This document shows positions 35,401 through 46,536 of a stretch of DNA of 46,536 nt, piece by piece. The translations under genes were made by a program, and so were the position numbers. The notes beneath the pieces were generated by a model. The model searched no databases. It had not been told where the DNA came from and worked only from the letters and a program-made list of their open reading frames with translations. Position 1 is the first letter of the stretch. The number at the start of each line of letters is the position of its first letter. The stretch comes from Nephromyces sp. MM_2019 (lineage: Eukaryota; Apicomplexa; Aconoidasida; Nephromycida): contig JADHZB010001319.1 in NCBI GenBank assembly GCA_015657535.1, positions 5,725-52,260 on the forward strand, in the 5' to 3' direction.

Positions 35401-38400
35401 GGAAGCGAAGTTTTTCGAGCTGGCAGAAAGAGAGAATGAAGATCCTTCAGCTCCATCTTCAAGGGGAAAAATCTTCAACTACTTTGCTGAGAAGGGAATG
35501 AGCCAGCAAGCAACTCTTTCGGATGATTTTACTGATTTCTCCCAAGTAGGACATCCAGAGAATTTACAGGCACCCATATTCAAGGGTGATATTTCTATCG
35601 AGAGCAAAATTGTTCCAAAAGGTTTCCAGGCTCCAAGGCCACTTGAAGTAGGTGATTTTAGTGTTCGTTTTTGATATAGTTGTTGTGGTGGTGAACTGTC
35701 TGCTGTTTTCATGGTTTGAAGATGTGGGAAACTGATGAGTATTTTTTTTGTGTTTTTGGAGTAGAATTTGAGATTATGGAGAATGATTGGGAGAGGTTGT
35801 CTTCTTCTAAGTTTTTATGCCGTGTATGTAGTGAAGGAGAGAGTGGAGTGTTGAAGAAGCATTGGTACATTCATCTACGAGATGCGAAACACACGCACTC
35901 AGTGAAAAGCTCAGAGACACACACTTGGAGATTTTTTTTGCAGTAGACTCGCATTCAAATTTTGAATACGATGTCATGCGTTAATCTAAGAGAAGCCTTC
36001 AAATAACCCACACACATTCAGCAAAAGCTCAGAAACACACAATTGGAGGCTTCTCCTGCACCAAGCATACATGAACTCATCGCATCTCCACTTTGTTCTC
36101 TCTACTCTTCCTGTACATACGTTTTCCTTCTCTATGTATCTCAGTATGTTACTTTACGACTTGAAATTTTTCCTGGAAATAATCCCTTGCGTGTATGTGT
36201 TTTATATCTGTATATTTCATTATGCACACAGATATCTTTATCAACGCCTTAACGCACCCATTTAGTCTCATATTTACAGCACCAATGAGCATTTTTTTTC
36301 GCCTGTTTCGATAAAACCTTTGCATCTTACTACCTATATATGCAGAGATCTACGGTAGTCACTATGCTTTCAAACAGCGGATGGAGCAAACGCCAGATCG
36401 ATTCCTGGGGAACTGATAGAAATCAGATATACTCCTATGAAACCCCAGGCGAGCTTAGAAGAAGGAATTATTGGGAATATCTGTTAGCTTTGTGCTCAAA
36501 AGGCCCAAAATTTGATTTTTTAGATGATTTTAGTGATGCGAATGTGGAAGGAGGAAGTGCAGATTTGCACCAAGAGGAAGCTACAGATGAACTGAAGGTA
36601 ACTGGGAGAATGGAAGAAGAAACGAAGGAAACTGCGAGAATCGAAGTAGTGAAGGAAGCTTCTCTCGATGAAGAATCAGAGAAAGCTGCATCACAAGCAT
36701 CATCTTCAAGTGCTCTAGGAGACTCTTACAATGCTCTAATGAATGATACTTTGACGGAGATTGTCGAAGTTCAAGATGATGAGGAAGATTTCGGTGGTTT
36801 ATACTCTGGAAAAGTGGTGTATGACAGAATAAACTGCGATCCTGAGATGATTGGCTTTCCTCTCCCGCCTCCTCTGCTTAATCAGGCTTATTCTCAATAT
36901 CATACTGAGTGGTGAGACAATTTGAAGGCTGTATGTGGGGTTCTCTGATGTTTGGGTTGTGGGTGGTAACTGGTAAGATGAGATGCCTGTGTATGTGTGT
37001 GAAAGCTTACAATGAAGTGGGTTGGTGTGAAGTATGTAGGTGTTTGTACGGATTAATACCACGAAGTGGGGTGGCGTGTTACACCTGGGGTTGTATATCA
37101 GCTATTAAGACAAGGTTTTGCGATGTGGTGCATATATGTGTGTACGAAAAAACGTGTGTTACCATTCTCTCCTTGCCTTTTCATGGGTTTAATAAGTGAA
37201 TTCTGCTGAGATATCCTTTGAGTATATGATGGATAGCATTATGCTGTAATATGCTTGACTTAGTTACCTCCTTTGAACTGTGTTTTTTCTGCTTTTTGCA
37301 GCAGATTCATCGCTACTCTGTCTCACGAAAGGCGTTGTGTGTGTGCGGCTATTCTGCCTTTCTTTCTATTTACTAGAGCTAAAGTAAATGCTTTTTTTTT
37401 TACCGCTGAAAAAGCGTTTGAAGAGATGTTGTGCAGAGTTAAAATAGCCGTTATTTGGATGGCTTACAATATTTAGATTTCATTTTCGGTGTATATACAT
37501 GGTATGTATATATCGTCTTCGTACTATGTGTATTTGATATTTTTTGGCAGAGTTTTTATTATGTAAAATCCAGCAAAAGCCGGAGATTTTGGATCTTCTC
37601 TGAGCTTAAAAGTTGTTTTTCTCATGAAATCTTTGGAATATCAGTGTATCTCAGTATAACAACAGAGTTCTCTGTTTTTAGTAGTATTTGAATGTTTTTT
37701 GTTAGCATTTTGGGGGTTTTTGCAGGATGAGGTGTTTTCGTTTTGAATTACTGTGTACTTATCGTCATTATTTCTTCTTTTTGGCGTTTCATGGTTTTTT
37801 CGTGTGGTCTGGTTGCTTCTCTTCGCTGGTATACTCTTCTTCTTTTTCCTCCTTTTCTTCATTTCTTACTCCGTTTTCTCATTGTCATCTTCTTCCACTT
37901 CTACCTCCTCTTGCTCCTCTTCCTCTTTTTATCTCTCCTCTCAACCCCCATCCCCCCCTCCAACTCCCCCAAACACTACTCCCACATTACCATTATACAC
38001 CCCAATTTCCCCTCCTCATAAAACCCCCCAATCTCTTCCTCCTATCAGGAAAACAATGAATGAGGCTGGAATGAAGGCCTGCAGAAACATCCCAACTCCC
38101 CAAAGAAAGCTAGAAGCTTGGAGGCAGCAGCTTAACCTCGCAGAGTTCTACAAAACTCCCTTCTCTTACAAAACGTCGAAGCGACATGTCTCCTTTGAGG
38201 AGTTAAAGCCTTACTTACTCAGTGAATACAGCAAATTGTTGGTGATACGAGACGGTATTGTTGATTACAGTCTTTCCAGAAACGTTTACACAGACAAAAC
38301 TTCTGAAAAAGGAGGAGGAGATGATAAAGATGATGATGAAGTGTTTGCAGGCTCAATCTGGGATTTGCCAGATCCATCATGGCGGACTAAACTGATGCAG

Positions 38401-41400
38401 GACTTGTTTTGGATTCCTGAATACTCAAACTACTACAAGACGAACACGCAAAGGTTTCATCGTGCTCAGGTAGGGGTTTGTGTTTGGATTGGGAGGGGTG
38501 GTAGTGTGTGTGGAATGAGATTTGGTAGTTGTATTAGTGAGGTAAAGTGGATATTGAAAGGTGTGGGGTATAGTATGTGTGTAACACATTATGAGCAGGT
38601 AAAGATACGTGTGCGAAAGGTGAAGTTCGAGGTTGTGGGATAATATGTGCCGTTGGTAGCAGGCAGGCATGCGTTTATACACTTAAAGGTTGGAGGTTGT
38701 GGGGTGTAGTGTGTGTGGAGGAAACACAGATGCGATATGCACACGTAACAGTTCGAGGCTGTGGTGTGCACTGTTTAGTATGTTGTGAGCACACACACAT
38801 AAAGGGCCACACACATTCGAGTTTTTTGCACGCTCTAGTATATTTTCCTAGCGAAAAACGCACACGCGCAAGTTCTCTTTTCCCTGCTTTCCACTTCCTA
38901 GTAACTCATGTATGTGATAACCAATTGAAGCAACGATTTATTGCAAATATTTTGCCCTCTTTTCCTTCAAGATTTTTGGACGCTAATAATCTTCTCTGCA
39001 TCTTCCTAAAGCCCCCCCCTCTATTCTTCAATCTGTTCGCTGGCGTGTGTGTGTGTGTGTGTCTAATTCCCCGCCTGCCATGTGTATATAAAAGGCTACA
39101 AAATGCGAAAGCTTCCCCCTCTTTTCCCCTTTCTCTCTAGCACTTAGCCTAGATGAGCAGCCCAATCTTCCCCTCTTGCTTTGCAAGCGAGAGCTTGAGT
39201 GTCTCTGTGTATGTATGTGTGTGGATCTCAATCAGTGTGTGTTATGTCAATGTGTATGTGTGTGCGTGGATCTCAATATGTGTGGATCTGCGTCTAAGGT
39301 TCTCACCCCCTCCGCTTCTTTGTGTGTGTCTCAGGTCGGCAAGGCTTCCCGTAAGTATGATAATGACTTCCCAATTTTTGACTATCGCAAGTTCGATTTT
39401 GGAATGGCAAAGTTTACAGCTTTAAATCAGGCAGCTATACAAGACGCTGCAGTCATCATCGTGAGAAAACGAGGAGGTTCGGGTGAGGCAGATAAGCCTA
39501 GCAGCGAGTCATGTTTGATTGAGGAGAATGCTACTAAGAAGACAGCACCTATACAAGTGCTGGTAGTATCGACTTCACCGGTTGAAGAGCTTGAAGATGA
39601 GGGTGTGTTAGACGGTGAAATTGAGGCTTTTGGAGGTGATTTGAAGAGGGAAAAGAGGGAAAATGGCGAAGAAAATGATGAGATTTCTGGTGAGAAGAGG
39701 AAGAGGGAGAAGAAGAAGGATTTGGTGAGCAGCGAATACTCTCCTTGGATAAACCCTCGTGTGTTGATTCATGTTGGTGATGGAGCGTGTGCAGCAGTTC
39801 ATCAATCTCATGTTAATATAGGGGATCCTCATGTGCACAGTGGAGTTGCAAACTCGGTAACGAGGGTGGTGCTTGGAGAAGGGAGTCGTTTGGAGCATTC
39901 CTATATACAGGTGTGTGTGTTGGTGTATGCATTGATGTGTATGGTGCGTGGGTTGGTGTATGTAGGTGTGTTGGTGTGTGTCGGTGTGTGCTGCTGTATG
40001 TTGGTGTATGTTTGTGTGGGTGGGTGTGTATGTCAGTTTTGGTGTGTGTGCGTGTGTGTTCGTGTGTTGGTTTGTGTTGTCATCTTCTGCATGCTCCTGT
40101 ATGTGCTCTGCTACGCCCTTTAGTACATTATTCCGAAGAATCATAGGCTTGTATAGTTTGTTCACATATATTCATAACTACGTGATCAAAGCATGTGTGT
40201 GTCTATTAGAGCACTCAATGAGATAACCCTCTGAGAATGTTTCGCACTTTATGATCCTCCTGTGACACGCATTATTCTAGCTTTATCCTCTCTCTATAGC
40301 TTCAATACGCTGGGTGTGTTGCACCAAGTCTAGCTATCATCTGTATACTTAGCTTCGCAGTGCAAATCCTCTGTGTGTGTAGGAGTTAGGCCGGAAGATG
40401 TGGCATTGGGAGAACATCGCTGTACGCAACGGCAAGAATGCAAACTATCAGTATCGAGGAGTCCAACTAGGAGCGAAAAGCTCGAGGGTAAATATGCAGG
40501 TAACACACAGGAATGTGCGTAATGTGTCTTTGTGTTAGGTGTTTAGGATTGCTGGGAAGATATTTTATAAATATGTACGAGTTTGAGTATGTGAGTGTAT
40601 GTGTGTGTATGTGTGTGCGTTTTTTTATTGTATGTTTATGTGTGTGTGATGATGCGTTTTTTGCGCGTGTTGTTTATGTGTGTATGCTAATATTTGTGCT
40701 GCTTTCCCTGTTTATGTGTGTTTACCATGCTATATTACCTCATGCTTATGTATCTAGCGAATTTTTTTTAAATTCCAAACTTACAATGATGCATAAACCC
40801 TAGAATAAGAGGAAATTATCCGTAAAGGAAGAGCACACACACACCAGTGAATTGAATCATTGGTTTTTCCCTTTGATATTCACGCAAAAGCAGTCTTTTC
40901 TAATGAATTTAGATGATATTGTGTGCGTATATGCCTTTTCTCTATTAAAAGACTTACTCATATGGTAAATTAGCTGCATCAATGATTGCGTTTTCCTAGA
41001 AGATGAGAGCAAATGTGTGTGTGCTTCCCTTTTTCATCTCATATAGATTGAAGGAGCTGAGAATTGCACACAGAACTGCTATTCTATTGGATTTCCTAGA
41101 TACAAGCAGGATATCTCTACTTATCAGATGTTTCATCATGATAGTCCTGGAATGACGACAGAGCAACGCCACAAGCTAGTAATTTCTGATAGAGGTAGGG
41201 CATTCTCCAGGGAGATTTGAGTTGTACGTGCAGCTTGGCGTGTTTGTACGATTTGGAAGGGGATAATTTGGTTGGAAGAGATGTGTATATCTGTGTATGT
41301 GTGTTAGAGACTGTCACTCTGTGCACGTGTGAGCGCCTCTGTGTGTGTGCGTTTCTCCCTCTTTCTCTGTCCTAATGAATGCCAATTTTTTAAACTGCTT

Positions 41401-43301
41401 GCAGGTATGGGAATGTGGAGAGGACGAGTAAGAATCGAGAGAGAGGGTGTAGGAGCCTCTGCAGATACTCTTTGTAGGGCGATTTTACTCAATCAAGGAG
41501 CTAGGTGTGTGACTGTGCCTACTCTGGAGATTATTCCCAAGGAGGTTAAGCAGGTGAATATATGCTTCGATTGATGTATATGAAGTGTGTGTATGTATCA
41601 GGGTGACTGATAGTGGTGAAACAAGCCGGACTAAGCTTAAGTCTAGGTCTCCCGCAGAGAGTGATATATATGTGTGTGGGTTTTTGTTTGTGCGGGCGTG
41701 TGTTTTACACTGCTTTTAATGCTAGAAAGTAGCAAAAAAGGGGAGATATGTCAGCGTAGAGGGAGAGAAATTGATGTGAAGTAAAGCAAAAGGAGGAAGG
41801 CGATATGCTGCGAGTATCTAATTCTTAAAAAAGGAAGGAATTTGAGAGATGATGATAATGAAGAGGCAGGCAAAGGATCAGCTGTCTTTGCGCTCTACAG
41901 ATTCCTGTGGCTTTAAGAATCTTCAGTATATTTTGAATGAAATATGAATTACAGCTATCTCGAGGTTTGCTTCGTTAGCTATAAAGCCGAGTTTCAGCCT
42001 CTTCAGTCTATGCGTTTTGAGTGATATATGTGCGTTACAGGTATCTTGAGGCGTATTCTCTTACGCACACACACAGCGTAGTCACTCTTTCACTAGACAT
42101 TACAGCTTCCTCTTTAGATCTCACCAGCCATTCTTGCTGGAATATCATGATGATATCATCTACTACCCTGTGTGTGCTTGTGTGAGCCTATAATAATTGA
42201 AGCAAACTCTTCATTATATCCTGTGGTCTGAAGAGGAAGAGAGTATTCTGATATATGTGTGTGAAATGTATGGCATTATGTGCTCGATGACTTCAGGCAT
42301 CTCATGGAGCCGCTATAAGTGATTTAGAGAAGGAACCGCTGTTCTACTTAATGACTCGTGGAGTATCGCTAGCAAATGCTCGATTTATACTGATGGAAGT
42401 AAGTTAGCTACGTATGTGTATGTGTGCGTGTTGGTGTATGTGAGTGTATGTCTGTGTGTGTGATTGTGTGTGTGCTCGTGTGCTTCTTCTTGTATGTGCT
42501 TCCTCACTTTGCTGCTTCTTTCTGTTTGTGCTAACTTGCTTCTATTTCCTCTAGAGTGTGCTTCCTCACTTCCTTCTGCTTCTGCTTGCTCACTTACTTT
42601 CTCTTGCACGTGTGAGTGTGTGACTACAAATACTTATCTCCCATTTATTGTGTGTACCACACCTCAATTTGCCTCTCTCTTGCTCCAGGCTTCTTCAGCT
42701 TTTTTGTGTGTCAAATTTAAGTGATGTAACTCCTTGTTCGTCTAGTTACTTGCCACTGTAGATACACTAGGGAGGTTCCTAAAGCATCCTCTTCTCAGCT
42801 ATTATATTTAGAGGCGTAGTATTCTTTAGATTCACCTTAAAATATACTTCCAGGCCCTGGCGTTTTGAAGAAAATATGATGTATAGGCAGAGATTCAATA
42901 TTTGCTGCTTTCAGTATATGTGTTTCCTCCACTGAATCCACTTCGCTCATCATATCTTATGAATTGTCAAAAACACGGAAAAAAATAGCTGAAATGTCTT
43001 CCCTTTTCATGATCTCTCTGCTTCAAGTCAGTAGCACTGGAGTTTACTTTGTTTCTTTTTTACCCCTTTTCCTCTCTCTTTCTCTTTCTCTCTCTCTTGT
43101 CCTCTCTCCCTCTCTCTTTTTCTTTCTTTCTTTCTTTCTCATAGAGGAGCAACTGTGTGTGTTGCCGTTCTGCAGGCCTTTACCAAAGAAGTCCTTAATG
43201 ATATGCCGGAAGCACCTAGTAAGCAGAGGATTTTCAAGAGGCTGAGGTCGATGGTAAAGGATATACAAGAAGGAATTGATAGAGAAGAAATCAGTGCTTA
43301 G
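32454..43301 (+). CDS. sufD: SufD, Fe-S cluster assembly scaffold, predicted apicoplast-targeted, 11 exons
   Basis: Partner of SufB and SufC in the SUF complex that builds Fe-S clusters; in apicomplexans this works in the apicoplast. Exons: 32454-32925, 33601-33871, 35182-35647, 36346-36911, 38049-38469, 39335-39910, 40383-40499, 41047-41194, 41405-41553, 42297-42398, 43176-43301; 3414 nt, 1137 aa, all phases consistent. A hydrophobic WLFLNLVTFFFLCSLSG near residues 26-42 fits a signal peptide followed by a transit region. The SufD N-terminal motif PTPQRKLEAWR comes only at about residue 609. The beta-helix core has INPRVLIHVGDGA, FHHDSPGM, SDRGMGMWRGRVRI, PTLEI and ASHGAA, whose His matches the functional SufD histidine, then LFYLMTRGVS and a C-terminal AFTKEVLNDM helix. 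A Lys/Glu-rich insert precedes the core in exon 6. E. coli SufD is 423 aa; Plasmodium SufD is also over 1000. Introns are 0.2-1.3 kb and GT-rich. Confidence 0.93.
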
Positions 43302-44534
43302 GCCTATAATGACTTTCGTGGATTCCTTTTATATTTTTGCTATGAAATAGTTTTGTAAGTTGTGTGTAAGGGATGTGATGATGCTCAGTCTGTTCAATAG
43401 AAGTGCATGCGCTGTGTGTGTCCTCTACTTCTTTTCAATTGGCTACTCGATTTTAAAAATTATCGCATGAAGAAGCAAACCATGTAAAGGCTTAGGTTGG
43501 AGGCTTTAGTTTGTGGTGGCGCGATTTTTCTAGTGAATTTAAGTGGGGGAGATGAAGAAGATGAAGAAGTTGAAGAAGGTGAAGAGAAAAGCAGAGAAGA
43601 AAATGATGAAAAAGAAGAAGATTTGTATTGTATTCACATTGAATGTCTAAAGTATCTCACTCTGCTGCATTTCATATGAAAATCTGCTCGAGAGGAATTC
43701 ATCATCTGCTCCCTCCACACTTCCAGTGGGGGGGGGAACGGAGGTATGTTTAGCTACTTATCATACATTTATACTTCCATGGAAAGAGGGAGGGTAGGGG
43801 GATGTGTTGTAGAGTGTGTGTTAGTTGAAGGGGGGGGAAAGCGTTTGAAGATGTAAGGCTTTGTGCTTAAATTTGGAGAAATTGAAGATATTTTAGTGGC
43901 TGCGAGATGCCCTGTCGGGAAGAGGTATAATGGAGGAGGAAAAAGGTGTGATTTGATTGATTATACGTTAGATGAGTAGGTACAGTTTGGTGTGTGGATT
44001 GCCTTGAAGCAGCAAGAAGAGATGGAAATTGAGCTGTAAATCCAGTTGAAATCGACACACAGTCGCTACTACTCCGGGAAACATGTGTGTTTATGCACAC
44101 TCAGATACACGGGATGTGTATATATCTCGGACACACACGTTTGTGTGTACCTAGACATGCGCACACAAGCGTACACCTACGTATTCCCACAAACACATGC
44201 GCACTTACATGCACACGCACGAGCGTACCAACACACACTTAAGAAGTCCCGGTGTTTCATCAGCTTCCTGCAGTTAAAGCAAGTACGTAAAGTGTATAAA
44301 TGCATCCCGCTTCTTCTGGACCATGTCAAACACACATCTTCATCGCGTTTAAATGAGGATTTCGCTGTGTGTAGAAAAATTGTCCTTCAACCTTTTAAAT
44401 TGATGGCAGTTTTGGCTGCTGATGGCTTTTCGAGAATCTCATCATCTTCACGAGAGACGTGGAAGGCTGTTAGCTTTTTGCTTTCTTCGAGTTGATTTGG
44501 TGTGCTAGTCTGGCTGCAAAGTATCTTTGAGTTG

Positions 44535-44650
44535 TGTGTGTGACATTCTCTGTGTGACCTGTCTGTGTGTGACCTGTCTGTGTGTGACCTGTCTGTGTGT
44601 GACCTGTCTGTGTATGGCCTGCCTGTGACCTGTCTGTGTGTGCTGTGTGT
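44535..44650. repeat. 15-bp tandem repeat
   Basis: The unit ACCTGTCTGTGTGTG is repeated about five to six times, the later copies diverging (GGCCTGCCTGTG). The minus-strand frames with repeated HTDRS across it are artefacts. Confidence 0.88.
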
Positions 44651-45060
44651 AAACTGTGTATGTGCAACCAATGTGTGCAACCCATTAGTTTGGTGTGAAT
44701 CTGTGTGGAAGGGGAGATAATTCGCTAGTGCAGATTCAGTTAGATAACTCCAACCTCGCCGGTTAACTTAGTGACTGAATCTTCATAGCATTTTAGACAA
44801 TTTCATATCCGAAATGTAGCAAAGAGGCAGCTAAAAAGCTGGCAGATACCCGAGATAATTTTCGCTGTTAAACCAGTGAATTTGATGAACTCATGATCTA
44901 AAACACGAGATTTCCCTCCTCTTGTTACTTTGGGGAAGAAAACATAATTGCAGCGAAAAATACCCTAATTTATAGCATTTTCTCCATTTTCTTCCCCGAA
45001 ATAAGAAAAATCGCCTCAATTTACCGCATTTTCTCTTCAAGATGTTTTTTCGCCTTTCGG

Positions 45061-45330
45061 CTAAAAAAAAAATTCGGAAGTTGCATTTCCTAGTGATTTC
45101 TTCAGTTTGTGGAGGACTTCCTCTCGCTCTCCTGCTTGGAATACGCACACACACACGCCTAAATGAGCTTCACCTTTATAAAGAGCATATGATATCAGTA
45201 GATCATCGATAAAGCTGTAAACTCTGCTTTAACCGGTGAACACATGGCTACTGTGTGTGGTGTAGAAAGCTTCTTCAATCATCTTCTTCGTGGAGTAATT
45301 TTGGTAGAAATCTGGAGATTTACAGTTAGC
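45061..45330 (-). CDS. Possible C-terminal exons of a minus-strand gene
   Basis: Three minus-strand segments look protein-like: 45328 to about 45250 (CKSPDFYQNYSTKKMIEEAF), 45223-45174 (VYSFIDDLLISYALYK) and 45131-45061 (EREEVLHKLKKSLGNATSEF, then TAG). The last two join in phase through a GTGAAG donor and a 42-bp intron containing GTGTGTGTG on the sense strand. The first does not connect by phase. No family recognised. The alternative is chance open frames in an intron of the + strand gene. Confidence 0.28.
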
Positions 45331-45364
45331 TAACAATTCAGCGTATGCTTGTGTGTTTGTGTTT

Positions 45365-45470
45365 ATTCCGGCTGCGTGTGTCCCCGTTGTGTCTGCGTGT
45401 GTCCCCGCTGTGTCTGCGTGTTCTCCGCTGTGTGTATCCCCGCTGTGTGTGTATCTCCGCTGTGTGTTTG
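45365..45470. repeat. Short GT/CCCCGC minisatellite
   Basis: About five copies of a CTGCGTGTGTCCCCGCTGTG-like unit (21 bp, later copies shortened to 15-17 bp). Low complexity, probably intronic; Cys/Val-rich frames across it are spurious. Confidence 0.8.
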
Positions 45471-46035
45471 CGCTTTCGGAGTCCACATTTCCCCCCCTTC
45501 TTTTAACATACAAAACCCGTACCTCCCCCTGTGTGTGCGTATGTACGTGTTACAATCTCATTTTCTTACACGCTGCTGGCAGGCGGCCACTTATTCCCTC
45601 AAACACAGATACACAGCTTTGAGTAGCATTCAGCGCAGGGAATCATTGAAGTGTACACAGGAAAATTTCCAAGCTCGCAGGGTTTCCTTCCTTTGGAACA
45701 GCCTGAAGCAAACATTTCGTTTTCTTCTTCTTCTTGAGAAAATCAGCTGATTACTTTAGTTTTAGAAGAATCTCTGCTTTTGTCTTAAGAAAACTTAAGT
45801 GAGGCGAATTTGCCCTGCGAAGAGGATTTTCTATGTTTTTGCGGCATTCCGAAACCTTTGCCTGTTTTGAAAATTCTCACCTTTTTTGATTTTTTTTCTT
45901 TTTTCTTCTTCTTCCTCTTGTTCCTTTCTTCCTGCTCTTTTCATTATTTCTTTCTGTTTTCTTCGTCATCTTCATCTTCCTTTTCTTTATCTTCTTCTCC
46001 TTCATCTTCATCTTCTTCTTTTTTTGCTTTTGCAG

Positions 46036-46433
46036 GGTAGGTTTGCACATTCTCCTAAAGGCAGTGAAGGGGGAGAATCTTCTCGTTTTTAAAAGAATCT
46101 ATGAGAAGGCCTCCTTGTGTGCATTGAGGTTTGGTAGTGGCTGCTTCCTCTCACATTGTAGCACGTCTTCCTCTGTTTCTAGTGTGTGCCTGTTTTCCGG
46201 TCTGGTTGGTGTATGTGTGCCTTTTTTCCGGTCTGGCTGGTGTGTGTGTTTGCTTAGCTTCCCCTCTCACTAATGTGTTTGCCTATTTTCCCCACTGCCT
46301 TCTATGTATGTATGTGTTTTCTTTGGGTTCTCTTGAAGATGGAGGATATGAAGAGTGGCATGAGCGTCCAAGGGATTCCGTATTTGTTTGGCCTTGCAAT
46401 ACTCCTTATCTTTGTCGTGCTCCCACTACTTAG
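46036..46433 (+). CDS. Last exons of an unrecognised + strand gene
   Basis: Exon 46036-46133 follows a long pyrimidine tract ending TTTTGCAG and encodes VGLHILLKAVKGENLLVF and KRIYEKASLCALRF. It splices in phase (GTAGTG donor, TTGAAG acceptor) to 46339-46433, encoding GGYEEWHERPRDSVFVWPCN and ending in TAG after YLCRAPTT. The upstream part of the gene must lie in the repeat-rich DNA to the left. The second exon is also open in another frame from an ATG at 46339, reading GIPYLFGLAILLIFVVLPLL, a perfect membrane helix that ends at a GTAAGT donor (46437); that reading would make it the first exon of a membrane protein continuing past the window. I recognise neither product. Confidence 0.38.
46190..46255. 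repeat. Two-copy 31-bp direct repeat
   Basis: TTTCCGGTCTGGTTGGTGTA and TTTCCGGTCTGGCTGGTGTG head two adjacent GT-rich copies in the intron between the two terminal exons above. Recent duplication, few differences. Confidence 0.75.
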
Positions 46434-46536
46434 CGCTGTAAGTTTCTAGTGTGGGAGTGTTGAGGTGTCTGCGCGTGATGGTGGTGTGTGTGAGTGGGCA
46501 TGGGTATGCGTATGTGTGTGTGTGTGATGTGGTGTG

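Larger units (their letters stand above)
43302..46035. other. Region downstream of sufD, mostly repeats
   Basis: No confident gene. It holds a GAA-rich stretch at 43545-43625, GT-rich minisatellites at 44535-44650 and 45365-45470, and a CTT-rich tract at 45890-46030 that looks like the polypyrimidine lead-in to the exon at 46036. The GT strand is mostly +, as expected if much of it is intron of the + strand gene whose exons appear at 46036 onward. Weak minus-strand coding signals around 45.06-45.33 kb are listed separately. Confidence 0.5.

Noticed and set aside
32454..43301. SufB rather than SufD
   Set aside because: SufB is normally encoded in the apicoplast genome, and the N-terminal PTPQRKLEAWR, the single SHG histidine motif and the C-terminal helix fit SufD.

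Overview
The window looks like nuclear DNA of an apicomplexan alveolate. Every recognisable gene is split by GT-AG introns. Two genes point to this group: a secreted protein with tandem CPW-WPC domains, a family known from Apicomplexa and their photosynthetic relatives, and a long-leader SufD, whose usual workplace in these parasites is the apicoplast. Next to them is a complete bifunctional PurH, an enzyme of de novo purine synthesis. That pathway is missing from the classical parasitic apicomplexans and, to my knowledge, has been reported within the group from nephromycids (Cardiosporidium, Nephromyces). A nephromycid-like genome is therefore my best guess; this is inference, not proof.

Layout from left to right. 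1380-12584 (-) is purH, 15 exons, 660 aa, with introns full of CA repeats on the + strand (GT on the sense strand). 12585-17322 has no resolved gene. 17323-19331 (-) is a DHHC-family palmitoyltransferase, 11 exons, 324 aa. 20600-22240 (-) is RPB9, a zinc-ribbon subunit of RNA polymerase II, 4 exons, 195 aa with a C-terminal tail. 25545 to at least 29364 (+) is the CPW-WPC protein, about 20 or more small exons and five domains. 30313-30716 (+) is a two-exon C-terminal coding piece of unknown function. 32454-43301 (+) is sufD, 11 exons, 1137 aa. 43302-46536 holds GT-rich minisatellites and the last exons of an unrecognised + strand gene.

Exon borders were assigned by hand from homology, reading phase and GT-AG sites. 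The purH (1983 nt), DHHC (975 nt), RPB9 (588 nt) and sufD (3414 nt) models each join in frame from ATG to stop. Two architectures are visible: the outer genes (purH, sufD) have long introns of 0.2-1.3 kb rich in GT on the sense strand, while the DHHC and CPW-WPC genes have introns mostly of 52-115 bp without GT repeats and include exons of 15 and 17 nt.

The genes do not form a pathway or operon. They serve purine synthesis, protein S-acylation, transcription, a probable surface or secreted protein, and plastid Fe-S cluster assembly.
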